Position numbers and translations under genes: made by a program. The notes below the pieces were generated by a model. It saw only the letters and a list, made by a program, of their open reading frames with translations. It had not been told where the DNA came from and searched no databases. Positions 1-7,100 of a DNA stretch of 64,000 nt are shown here, piece after piece; within the stretch, counting starts at the first letter, position 1, and the number at the start of each line of letters is the position of its first letter. The stretch is from NCBI GenBank assembly GCA_002433025.1, contig DJGZ01000013.1:1-64000 (forward strand), in the 5' to 3' direction. Origin of the DNA: Bacteroidales bacterium UBA5833. Its GTDB lineage: Bacteria > Bacteroidota > Bacteroidia > Bacteroidales > Lentimicrobiaceae.

Positions 1-454
1 CACCGCAGAAAAGTAACGCAGATTACCGCAGATCTGCCTGAAATACCGGAACAAGTATCCTCTTAACAGGTTTTCTTTTAACCTTTCAGGTGTGAAAAAG
101 ACGTTTAGACCTTGACAAGTCAAACTTCTGGTACGGACGGGACTTCCGCGCCTGCCGGATTTCGGATTTCGGATTTTGGATTTTGGATTTCGGATTTGTT
201 TCGACGTAGTCACAGACTATGCCGAACCGGTGCCTGCAGGAATTTCTAATTACTAATTTTTAATTTCTAAACAGATTGATCTTTAGGTATATAGGTAGCA
301 GTTTGAGTTGAAATATCATTTTTTCATTTTCATATTTATACTTTTTTACATTTACACATTGTGAAGCACCCGAACCCCGCAGTTGCGGGACTCCGCTTCG
401 CTACGCACCCGAACACTTAAACACATTTCTTCTCCTGCATTCACAAACAAAGCT
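1..454. repeat. Non-coding region with degenerate intergenic repeat
   Basis: No credible gene. Around 62-90 lies a degenerate copy of the window's inverted-repeat element (arms CTTAACAGGTT at 62-72 and AACCTTTCAGG at 80-90). It is followed by the conserved trailer up to about 155 and a tract of GATTTCG/GATTTTG heptamers (158-199). Positions 354-416 carry a second repeat, with the CCGCAGTTGCGG palindrome inside, that recurs at 9871-9960. The order heptamers, inverted repeat, 'TTTACACATT', 'GCACCCGAAC' is partly shared with the other repeat regions of this window. Confidence 0.7.
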
Positions 455-462
455 TAATTTTG
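455..462 (+). promoter_or_regulatory. Candidate -7 promoter element for the MBL-fold gene
   Basis: TAATTTTG matches the Bacteroidota -7 consensus TAnnTTTG. It overlaps the furthest-upstream possible TTG start (460), which argues that translation begins further in. No clear -33 TTG is visible. Confidence 0.45.
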
Positions 463-483
463 CAGGCAGTAAAACCGCGACCT

Positions 484-1311
484 TTGAGCCTCAATACCCT
501 TTTTCCCGTTCAGCTTCAGCTCTGCAGCCTTTCAAGCGGCAGCAGCGGCAACTGTTATTTTATCGGCAGCAGCAGCGAGGGAATACTGGTGGATGCGGGC
601 ATCAGTGCGCGCAGGATCAGAAGGACGCTTGAGGAGATTGGTCTGGCCATGTCGCAGATCCGCGGGGTGCTGATCACCCACGACCATATTGATCATATTC
701 AGGCGCTCACATTGCTGACAAAGAAATACAGGTTGCCGGTCTATTGCACCGAAGGCACCCGGAAAGGGATACTCCGCAACCGCACGACCTATGATCTGGA
801 TCAGGAGATGTTCCGTCCCCTGCAGCCAGGCGTGCCATTTACTCTTGCCGGACTTACCATTTCCGCATTTCCGGTTTCGCACGATGCCCTGGATGCGGTG
901 GGTTACCATATTGCCAACTCCTCGCGCAGCATCGCCCTGGCGACCGATCTGGGCGTTATTGGCGATGCGGCGGCCGGTTACCTGCGCAAGGCCAACGTAC
1001 TGGTGCTGGAATCGAATTATGATGAGGAGATGCTCCTGAACGGACGTTATCCTCAGCAGCTTAAACAAAGGGTTCACGGTGAAATGGGGCACCTGTGCAA
1101 CACACATGCATCCGGATTTATCTCCGACCATTATCATCCCGGCATTTCGCACATACTGTTGTGCCACCTGAGTGCCGAAAACAATACCCCTCACAGGGCG
1201 ATTCAGACCCTGCAGCAGTCATTCGAACAAAAGGGAGTCAGATTAAGCCCGTCCACGGTGATAAGGGCGCTCCCCAGGGGAAGCAGGTCGGAATTGTTTG
1301 TAATTGAGTAG
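484..1311 (+). CDS. MBL-fold metallohydrolase, YycJ/WalJ-like
   Basis: Metallo-beta-lactamase-fold hydrolase of the YycJ/WalJ type, a cytoplasmic family linked in Firmicutes to DNA repair and cell-wall control; 5'-3' exonuclease activity is known for relatives. Visible features are the family opening LCSLSSGSSGN, the metal-binding HDHIDHI motif, a second conserved histidine in PVSHDALD, and the Asp/Glu of ATDLG and LESNYDEEM. Length (about 275 residues) fits the family. There is no ATG start: an in-frame TTG lies at 460, but it falls inside a promoter-like TAATTTTG, so I chose the TTG at 484; the true start is uncertain. It ends 24 bp from the convergent RNA methyltransferase gene. Confidence 0.85.
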   Translation: MSLNTLFPVQLQLCSLSSGSSGNCYFIGSSSEGILVDAGISARRIRRTLEEIGLAMSQIRGVLITHDHIDHIQALTLLTKKYRLPVYCTEGTRKGILRNRTTYDLDQEMFRPLQPGVPFTLAGLTISAFPVSHDALDAVGYHIANSSRSIALATDLGVIGDAAAGYLRKANVLVLESNYDEEMLLNGRYPQQLKQRVHGEMGHLCNTHASGFISDHYHPGISHILLCHLSAENNTPHRAIQTLQQSFEQKGVRLSPSTVIRALPRGSRSELFVIE

Positions 1312-1335
1312 GGGAGTCTGAGCCTAAGGGTTGAG

Positions 1336-2520
1336 CTAATCAGAATCTTTCTGTTGTTTTGAAGCTTTTTTGCTGCCGTCGTAAAGGTCGAACCCGGCGA
1401 ACCGGCACTCCAACGGTCCGTTGAAGAGGGTGTATTTTTTCATGGGCCTTAGGCCGATCATCTTCAGCGCCCGCATATCGGAGCTGATCACCCACGCCTG
1501 ATAGCCCGTAAACCGGCGCTTCAGGGTGTTGCCAAGGTCCTGGTAAAGTGCGGTGATGTCTTCCACCCTGATCCTCTCTCCGTAGGGCGGGTTGGTAACC
1601 ATCACCCCGGGCGCCGGGGGCGGGATTATTTCCTGAAAGGGGGCCGCTTCGAGTGTAACGTCTTTGTGCAGCCTGGCCTGTTTGAGGTTGGCCATGGCTG
1701 AACGCAGGTTCTTTTCCGAAATATCCGATCCGCTGATCATACAGTTGATGTCGCGCTGTTGATCCATCGCCTCATCGAGGATGTCATCCCACAAAGCCTT
1801 GTCGAAATCTTTCCAGTTCATAAACCCGAAAGATTCGCGGAAATGTCCGGCTGGCAGGTTCATGGCAATCATGGCCGCTTCGGTAAGCAGGGTGCCCGAT
1901 CCGCACATCGGGTCTATGAAGTTGCTTTGCCCGTCCCATCCGCTCAGCAGTATCATGCCGGCTGCCAGCACCTCGCTGAGCGGCGCCTCGGCATTCGACA
2001 CATGATAGCCCCTTTTGTGCAGCGATGATCCCGAGCTGTCGAACGACACCGTAACCTCATTGCTGTTCATGTGCAGGTTTATCCTGAAATCCGGATTTTC
2101 AATATCCACCGAAGGCCGTTGCCCCGTCTTCTCGCGGAACCGGTCGGCAATCGCGTCTTTGACCCGTTGCGAGACGAAATGAGAGTGGGTGAATACAGAA
2201 GATACAATCGTGCTGTCGATGGCAAAGGTGTCGGAAACGGAAAAATAATCCTCCCAGCGCATGGCTTTGATGCGGGTGTAGAGGTCCTGTTCGGTAAGGA
2301 TACTGAACTTGCTGACGGGTAACAAAATCCTGAGTGCGGTGCGGCAGTGGTAGTTGGCAGCGTAAAGCAGACGCTTGTCCCCTTCGAAGGCGACAGCGCG
2401 GTGCAGCAGTTCCGTTTTTGAAGCCCCCAGATCATTCAGCTCTGTGGCGAGCACTTCTTCAAGACCGGCGGGGCATTTGGCCAGCAGGGAAATCTGAGGG
2501 GAAATAAAAGCTGCGCTCAT
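1336..2520 (-). CDS. THUMP-domain class I RNA methyltransferase (RlmL N-half/Trm14 type)
   Basis: SAM-dependent N2-guanine methyltransferase acting on RNA, most likely 23S rRNA like the N-terminal half of E. coli RlmL. Residues about 60-165 form a THUMP RNA-binding domain. A Rossmann methyltransferase follows, with motif I DPMCGSGTLLTEAA and the catalytic NPPYGER motif (NPPY class). The 394-residue length fits stand-alone Bacteroidota members; the second RlmK-like half of the E. coli fusion is absent. The ATG at 2520 is preceded by a TAACTTTG element. It is monocistronic and convergent with the MBL-fold gene. The exact target nucleotide cannot be read from sequence. Confidence 0.9.
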   Translation of the reverse strand: MSAAFISPQISLLAKCPAGLEEVLATELNDLGASKTELLHRAVAFEGDKRLLYAANYHCRTALRILLPVSKFSILTEQDLYTRIKAMRWEDYFSVSDTFAIDSTIVSSVFTHSHFVSQRVKDAIADRFREKTGQRPSVDIENPDFRINLHMNSNEVTVSFDSSGSSLHKRGYHVSNAEAPLSEVLAAGMILLSGWDGQSNFIDPMCGSGTLLTEAAMIAMNLPAGHFRESFGFMNWKDFDKALWDDILDEAMDQQRDINCMISGSDISEKNLRSAMANLKQARLHKDVTLEAAPFQEIIPPPAPGVMVTNPPYGERIRVEDITALYQDLGNTLKRRFTGYQAWVISSDMRALKMIGLRPMKKYTLFNGPLECRFAGFDLYDGSKKASKQQKDSD

Positions 2521-2545
2521 GCCTTAAAGGATTGGTTTCGGGTGG

Positions 2546-2553
2546 CAAAGTTA
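2546..2553 (-). promoter_or_regulatory. Candidate -7 element for the THUMP methyltransferase
   Basis: On the minus strand this reads TAACTTTG, matching TAnnTTTG, 26 bp before the ATG. Confidence 0.5.
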
Positions 2554-2805
2554 CGAAATATAGGCTAACGTGCTTCTTTCCGATGCTTAACCTGATTATG
2601 AAGCGTTGGCAACCGGGTGGTCTTTTCGTAATTTAAGTGCTGGTATTCACTTTTTGACTTTGCATTGAACAGTATGCCTCCAAAGCAACCAATTTACCAG
2701 AATTAATTCATCGCTTATTCCGGAATCAGGCAAAGCTATCACGATCGGGACTATCGGGATCGTGGCAAAAATTCAGCACACTTTTCAGCGGACAGTTCAA
2801 CCGGA

Positions 2806-3198
2806 TCAGGCCGGGTTGTTCAGCTTATTCATAAACGCTTCGGCGTCAACGATGTATCGCCGGTGGGTGCCTTCGCCGATTACCCCCTGCTCGTCGCGGG
2901 CCAGTACCCTGAACAGTAGTTTTTTACCATCAGCTTCAAGCAGTTCCGATTCGCAGAAGACCTTCATGCCTATAGGCGTGGCTTTGGTGTGGGTGATGCT
3001 CACAGCGGTACCCAGGGTGATAGCGCCCGGAGGCAGCAGCGGCTGCACACTCAGCTGGGCGGTTTTCTCCATCAGGGCTATCATGGCAGGGGTGGCAAAT
3101 ACCTCAATCAGCCCCGAACCGAAACCGGATGCCGTATCTGCAAACGTCACCGTGATCTCCTGGCGGCCGGTGATGCCGGGTTTTAAATTTATTTCCAT
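2806..3198 (-). CDS. Hot-dog thioesterase, fluoroacetyl-CoA thioesterase (FlK)-like
   Basis: Single hot-dog-fold acyl-CoA thioesterase of 130 residues, the usual size. The FlK catalytic set is conserved in spacing: Thr36 (FATPAM), Glu44 (LMEKTAQ) and His70 (ITHTKATP) repeat the Thr42/Glu50/His76 spacing of the Streptomyces enzyme. FlK itself hydrolyses fluoroacetyl-CoA, but most bacterial homologues have unknown acyl-CoA substrates and probably work in general CoA housekeeping. The gene lies 70 bp downstream of the OsmC gene on the same strand, so the two may be co-transcribed. The fold call is strong; the substrate is unknown. Confidence 0.85.
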   Translation of the reverse strand: MEINLKPGITGRQEITVTFADTASGFGSGLIEVFATPAMIALMEKTAQLSVQPLLPPGAITLGTAVSITHTKATPIGMKVFCESELLEADGKKLLFRVLARDEQGVIGEGTHRRYIVDAEAFMNKLNNPA

Positions 3199-3268
3199 AG
3201 CCGTTGATTATCGGATAAGCGTATTTTTTTAATGAACTTCGGTAACAGCCTGTAAGCAGCATCCGGAT

Positions 3269-3676
3269 TTAAAAATTGAAGATCACTGTTTGTTTCAGGT
3301 CCGGATGAAGGCTTTGGGCCACCGGGCATGCTTTGGCGCACTGTCTGATCATCTGTTTTTCCTTTTCGGAATAATTATTATCCGGGAAGTTAAGCTCCAC
3401 AATCACTTCGCCGACCCTGCGAGGATCGCTGGCCATGATTTTGGTAACTTTAGCCCTGGTGCCGTCGATGCTGAAGCCTGAGCGCTGCGCCAGCATCCCC
3501 ATAATGGTGATCATGCAGGAGCCCAGGGCGGTCGCCAGCAGGTCGGTGGGCGAAAAGGCCGATCCTTTTCCGTTGTTGTCAACCGGAGCGTCGGTCACGA
3601 TGGAGCGGCCCGACCGCACATGGGTTGCCTCCAGTTGAAGATCGCCGGTATAAATCAGGGTTGAAGTTGGGTCCAT
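3269..3676 (-). CDS. OsmC family peroxiredoxin-like protein
   Basis: OsmC/Ohr-fold protein of 135 residues, YhfA-like branch. It has the two characteristic cysteines: one in ALGSCMITIM, on the central helix, and one in CAKACPVAQSLHP near the C-terminus. Family members reduce organic hydroperoxides using the cysteine pair and act as cytoplasmic dimers. The SPTDLLATALGSC segment is typical of the family. A TATATTTG promoter element lies just upstream of the ATG. It is followed by the FlK-like thioesterase gene on the same strand. Confidence 0.9.
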   Translation of the reverse strand: MDPTSTLIYTGDLQLEATHVRSGRSIVTDAPVDNNGKGSAFSPTDLLATALGSCMITIMGMLAQRSGFSIDGTRAKVTKIMASDPRRVGEVIVELNFPDNNYSEKEKQMIRQCAKACPVAQSLHPDLKQTVIFNF

Positions 3677-3689
3677 TCCGTTTTTTCTG

Positions 3690-3697
3690 CAAATATA
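3690..3697 (-). promoter_or_regulatory. Candidate -7 element for osmC-like gene
   Basis: Minus strand TATATTTG, 14 bp before the ATG of the OsmC gene; a very short leader is implied. Confidence 0.5.
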
Positions 3698-3771
3698 AGG
3701 TCAAAAAAGCCGGGTGTTTGTTAAAAAACGGCACTGTCTTTTTACAACAACCCCAATAGCCATCTTTTTGA

Positions 3772-4037
3772 TGGCATTTTTACATAAAGTCAGGTATTGA
3801 ATCCCGGCACTTCAGACAGCGGAAAAACGAAAATCCCTGGAATTTACGGGCAATCCTGGCCCGGATTTCCAGGCACGGAATCTTCTGCATTAACAATCCG
3901 TTTTCCGGTCTCACAGGTTCTTCAGGAATAGGGGTCATCTTACTTTCGTGTGATTTGGTGCTTCTGTGTTTTGGTGGCATTTTTACATAAAGTCAGGTAT
4001 TGGATTCCGGCGCATCAGATAGTGAAAAATAAAAAAC
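3772..4037. repeat. Pair of ~62-bp direct repeats in a 400-bp non-coding gap
   Basis: The stretch starting at 3772 (TGGCATTTTTACATAAAGTC) recurs at 3975 with about 80% identity over roughly 62 bp, up to about 4037. The sequence between them contains 'accaaatcacacgaaag'-type low-complexity text common in intergenic DNA. The open frame at 3780-3980 on the minus strand is formed by this repeat and shows no protein family features. Confidence 0.65.
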
Positions 4038-4054
4038 CCTGCCGTGAGGCAGGG
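4031..4054 (-). terminator. Rho-independent terminator of the small secreted-protein gene
   Basis: Perfect 7-bp stem CCCTGCC/GGCAGGG with a 4-nt loop (4037-4054). Read on the minus strand it is followed by a T run. It lies 28 bp after the stop of the Cys/Lys-rich protein gene. Confidence 0.85.
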
Positions 4055-4081
4055 CTTGATAAAAGGAGAAATCAGGACTTT

Positions 4082-4411
4082 TTACTTTGATTCTGAGGCT
4101 GGTGCTGCCTGGGCAGTGGTGGCCTTCTTGCTTCCGCAGTCGCTGCTCTGTGCCTTGGCACTTTTGTCGCATGACTTGCTGCAGTCGTCCTTCGAGGCAG
4201 TCTTCACGGCCTTGTCGCCGCATGAACTCTTTGAGGCCTCTGTTGTGCAGCCTGATTTATTTGCTTTCTTGGTTCCGTCAACTTTCGGATCTTTGTCGCC
4301 AGCATAATTCTCGGTATAAACACTGGTTTCACCGGCTGTTACAACACTGCTTATTCCTGAAAAGGCAAACAGGAAAGCGAATACGGATAATGCAATTATT
4401 GCTTTTTTCAT
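4082..4411 (-). CDS. Small secreted Cys/Lys/Ser-rich protein, unknown function
   Basis: A 109-residue exported protein I do not recognise. Residues 1-26 form a clear signal peptide (MKKAIIALSVFAFLFAFSG, cleavage near VTA-GE). The mature part is low-complexity and highly charged, rich in Lys, Ser, Ala, Asp and Thr, with six cysteines spaced as in GCTT, SCGD, DCSKSC and DCGS. It could be a disulfide-stabilised or metal-binding envelope peptide. It is transcribed divergently from a two-component system 146 bp away, which may regulate it. It has its own TAAGTTTG promoter element and a strong terminator, so it is a real gene. Confidence 0.75.
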   Translation of the reverse strand: MKKAIIALSVFAFLFAFSGISSVVTAGETSVYTENYAGDKDPKVDGTKKANKSGCTTEASKSSCGDKAVKTASKDDCSKSCDKSAKAQSSDCGSKKATTAQAAPASESK

Positions 4412-4434
4412 GACTTTTATGTTTTGGTTTATTG

Positions 4435-4442
4435 CAAACTTA
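4435..4442 (-). promoter_or_regulatory. Candidate -7 element for the small secreted protein
   Basis: Minus strand TAAGTTTG (TAnnTTTG), 24 bp upstream of the ATG, in the divergent intergenic region shared with the histidine kinase gene. Confidence 0.55.
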
Positions 4443-4530
4443 AAGGTTAACAGGGCTGCGGCTTGTTAATGATCCGTTAATTACTGTTAATGGTTTGTTA
4501 AAAACCTGTGGCAGAAGGCTGCGAATACAT

Positions 4531-4538
4531 TAAATTTG
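4531..4538 (+). promoter_or_regulatory. Candidate -7 element for the two-component operon
   Basis: TAAATTTG at 20 bp before the ATG of the histidine kinase; no convincing -33 TTTG at normal spacing. Confidence 0.5.
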
Positions 4539-4557
4539 CATTATTATTATCTCTCGG

Positions 4558-5886
4558 ATGCAAAAAAGAACCGTTGCCCTGCTGATTATGATTACCTCCC
4601 TGGCCCTGGCCGGGATCATTGTAATACAGATTTACTGGGTTAAGAATGCTTTGCATCTGCAGGAAGAGCAGTTCGACAACAAAGTTCAGGTTACCCTCAA
4701 GAGTGTGGTGAACAGGATGTTCGAGGCGCGCGACAGCCTTGCGCCTGATCCGTCGGTGTGCGGTGAGCACTGCGACCACCGTACTTTTCAGGTGCTTTCG
4801 GCCATCAATCCCCTGAGGCTTGACTCCCTCTTGCAGGATGAGTTCGGGGGGATGGAGATTTCGCGCGAGTATTACTGGGGCGTCTACAGCCCGGCCTGTG
4901 GCAGTTTGTTTGCCGGTGAGGCCGGACCATACCACGATAAACTGATAAAGACCAACCATTTCGTTTCACTTTCGTGCCTCTATCAGCGCGAGCAGCTGAT
5001 GCTGGGGGTTTACTTCCCCTCGGAGCGCGGGGTGCTTTGGCTCAGGATCTTCCCTTATCTTCTCCTGGCCTTTGTGTTGCTTGCCATTGTCATCTTTGCC
5101 TTTTCATTTACCATCTTTTCTTTTCTGAGGCAGAAAAAACTGTCGGAGATGAAAAGTGATTTCGTCAACAACATGACCCACGAGTTTAAAACGCCGATTG
5201 CTACCATATCGCTGGCCAGCGAGATGCTGCTGAACAACGGGGTGAGTGATTCCGTTGCCCGCACCAGGCGTTATGCAAAGATCATCCATGATGAAAACCA
5301 GCGTTTGAAACAGCAGGTGGAGCAGGTGTTGCAGATTGCCGTGCTCGATAAGGGCCATTACAGGTTAAAGATCAAAGCTTTTGATGCGCATGAAGCCGTT
5401 AAAGCCTGCGCAAAGAATTTTGAACTTACCGTGCGCGATAAGGGCGGAATGATCATATTCAGGCCGGAAGCCACCGGATGTATCATCAGGGCGGATCATC
5501 ACCATTTTACAAATATGGTGAACAACCTGCTCGACAATGCCGCAAAGTATTCCCGTGAGTACCCGGAGATCAGGGTAACTACCGGAGTTTCCGGCAATAT
5601 GTTCTTTGTCGGGGTGCATGATAAAGGCATTGGGATCAGTCATGAAAACCTGAAGCATATTTTCAGGAACCTTTACCGGGTTCCGACAGGAAATGTGCAT
5701 GATGTCAAAGGATTCGGCCTGGGCCTGTACTATGTTAAAACAATGGCCGAAGCCCACGGTGGTTATGTAAAAGTGAGCAGTGAACTGAACAAAGGAAGCA
5801 CTTTTGTGATTTATATACCGATAGATCCGAAAATCGAAATTAGCAGATATTCCCATGAGTCAGAAAGCGAAGATATTGCTGGTTGA
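4558..5886 (+). CDS. Sensor histidine kinase (RprX-like)
   Basis: Membrane-bound two-component sensor of 442 residues. An N-terminal transmembrane helix (about 7-28) is followed by a periplasmic domain (30-158) containing four cysteines, two of them in CGEHC. A second membrane helix spans about 160-188. HisKA carries the phospho-acceptor His208 in MTHEFKTPIATI. The HATPase domain follows, with N box NNLLDNAAKYS, G1 DKGIGIS and G2 GFGLGLYYV. The response-regulator gene overlaps its 3' end by 32 bp, indicating translational coupling. The signal is unknown; the periplasmic cysteines hint at a redox or metal cue, but that is inference. Confidence 0.9.
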   Translation: MQKRTVALLIMITSLALAGIIVIQIYWVKNALHLQEEQFDNKVQVTLKSVVNRMFEARDSLAPDPSVCGEHCDHRTFQVLSAINPLRLDSLLQDEFGGMEISREYYWGVYSPACGSLFAGEAGPYHDKLIKTNHFVSLSCLYQREQLMLGVYFPSERGVLWLRIFPYLLLAFVLLAIVIFAFSFTIFSFLRQKKLSEMKSDFVNNMTHEFKTPIATISLASEMLLNNGVSDSVARTRRYAKIIHDENQRLKQQVEQVLQIAVLDKGHYRLKIKAFDAHEAVKACAKNFELTVRDKGGMIIFRPEATGCIIRADHHHFTNMVNNLLDNAAKYSREYPEIRVTTGVSGNMFFVGVHDKGIGISHENLKHIFRNLYRVPTGNVHDVKGFGLGLYYVKTMAEAHGGYVKVSSELNKGSTFVIYIPIDPKIEISRYSHESESEDIAG

Positions 5887-6553
5887 GGATGACCCCAGTC
5901 TGAGTCTGGTGTTGCAGGATTATCTTGAGCTGCTCGGTTATGAAACCACCCTGGCCGCAGATGGTGAACAGGGCCTGCACAGGTTCATGGAAAAAGCTTT
6001 TGATTTGTGTATTCTGGATGTGATGCTTCCCAAAAAGGATGGCTTTACCCTGGCTGCCGAGATCAGGAGTCTGAATGAACGCTTGCCGGTTATTTTTCTC
6101 ACCGCCAGGGACCAGAATGATGATCGCGTAACGGGTTTTAAAGCGGGTTGCGACGATTACATCACCAAACCCTTCAGCAGCGAAGAGCTTGCCCTGCGTA
6201 TCGAAGCCATCCTGAAACGCTGCATGAACCAGGCCATGCGCTTGCGCTCTGAGGTTTTTGAACTGGGCTCCTGCCGTTTCGATGCTTCCAACCTGATATT
6301 GTACTGCAATGGCTCTGAGCAGAAGCTGACACCCAAGGAAGCGGCTTTGCTCAGGCTGCTCTGCCTCAATAAGAATAACCTCCTGCCCCGCGATCAGGCC
6401 CTCACCGAAATCTGGGGCGATGCCGATTATTTTATCGGCCGCAGTATGGATGTTTTTATCGCCCGCCTCCGCAAATATCTCCGTCATGAGCCGGCTGTCT
6501 CCATTACCAATGTGCACGGTACCGGTTTTAAGCTGGAAGTGAAAGAAGAGTAA
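5855..6553 (+). CDS. OmpR-family response regulator (RprY-like)
   Basis: DNA-binding response regulator of 232 residues. The receiver domain (5-120) has the acidic pair EDD, phospho-acceptor Asp55 (ILDVMLPK), Thr83 and Lys105 (ITKPF). A winged-helix Trans_reg_C domain covers about 130-230 and includes LTPKEAALLRLLC and the recognition region SMDVFIARLRKYL. It overlaps the kinase gene by 32 bp and is the last gene of the operon. The small secreted-protein gene divergent from the operon is a candidate target. A repeat-rich non-coding region begins directly after its stop. Confidence 0.93.
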   Translation: MSQKAKILLVEDDPSLSLVLQDYLELLGYETTLAADGEQGLHRFMEKAFDLCILDVMLPKKDGFTLAAEIRSLNERLPVIFLTARDQNDDRVTGFKAGCDDYITKPFSSEELALRIEAILKRCMNQAMRLRSEVFELGSCRFDASNLILYCNGSEQKLTPKEAALLRLLCLNKNNLLPRDQALTEIWGDADYFIGRSMDVFIARLRKYLRHEPAVSITNVHGTGFKLEVKEE

Positions 6554-6555
6554 GG

Positions 6556-7100
6556 AATTTCGGATTTCGGATTTCGGATTCGTTTCGATACCAGGATTCT
6601 CCTAACAGGTTTTCTTTTAACCTGTTAGGTGTATAAATGACGTTTAAACCTTGAAAAGTCAAACTCTTTTCACGGACTGGATGTCCGCGTCAACAGAGCC
6701 GGAGAGCGGTTTTCATTTACATATTTACACATTTTTACATTTACCATTAGAACGCATGTGAGCACCCGAACACCTGAAAATAAACAGTCAGAGATGGTAT
6801 TGCCAACCAAGCACAACAAAAAAAACTTTGATTTATGTGAAGTCAACATACTGAATTATGCGCACTCTAATGAGTGAATCAGGAATAGTTCAAAATAAAT
6901 TTCTCCAGATATTCAGCAAAATAATACATTTGTACCGGATCTTGTGTAAACTCTCGCCAGGGATCCAACGGAACAATTTATTAAAGTGCTGGATTTAAGT
7001 TTTTTAGCCATAGATTCACACATCAGTGCTTTACAGTTATCTATTTGTATTATTGATAATCAGATTTTTTTAATAGTTTCAATTTCAAAAATGATTAAAA
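6556..7100. repeat. Non-coding region with inverted-repeat element, copy 2
   Basis: Heptamers of GATTTCG type (6556-6581) lead into a copy of the intergenic element ending near 6709. Its core is a perfect 11-bp inverted repeat, CCTAACAGGTT (6601-6611) and AACCTGTTAGG (6619-6629), with a 7-nt T-rich loop. A conserved trailer (GACGTTTAAACCTTGAAAAG and CACGGACTGGATGTCCGCG) follows, then 'catttacatatttacac' and 'gcacccgaacac' tails. From about 6780 to 7100 the DNA is AT-rich with no gene; a possible promoter element TACATTTG lies at 6925-6932. Confidence 0.75.
6925..6932 (+). promoter_or_regulatory. Possible -7 element for the beta-propeller gene
   Basis: TACATTTG fits TAnnTTTG but is 169 bp upstream of the ATG in AT-rich DNA, so a chance match is possible. 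Confidence 0.25.

Noticed and set aside
532..1194. 220-codon open frame on the minus strand
   Set aside because: Antisense shadow of the MBL-fold gene, with no family features.
3780..3980. 66-codon open frame on the minus strand
   Set aside because: Formed by the direct repeat and low-complexity intergenic DNA; no promoter or conserved text.
6601..6629. Inverted repeat after the response regulator as a rho-independent terminator
   Set aside because: The stem is good but no T run follows on either strand, and the same hairpin recurs as part of a larger repeat.
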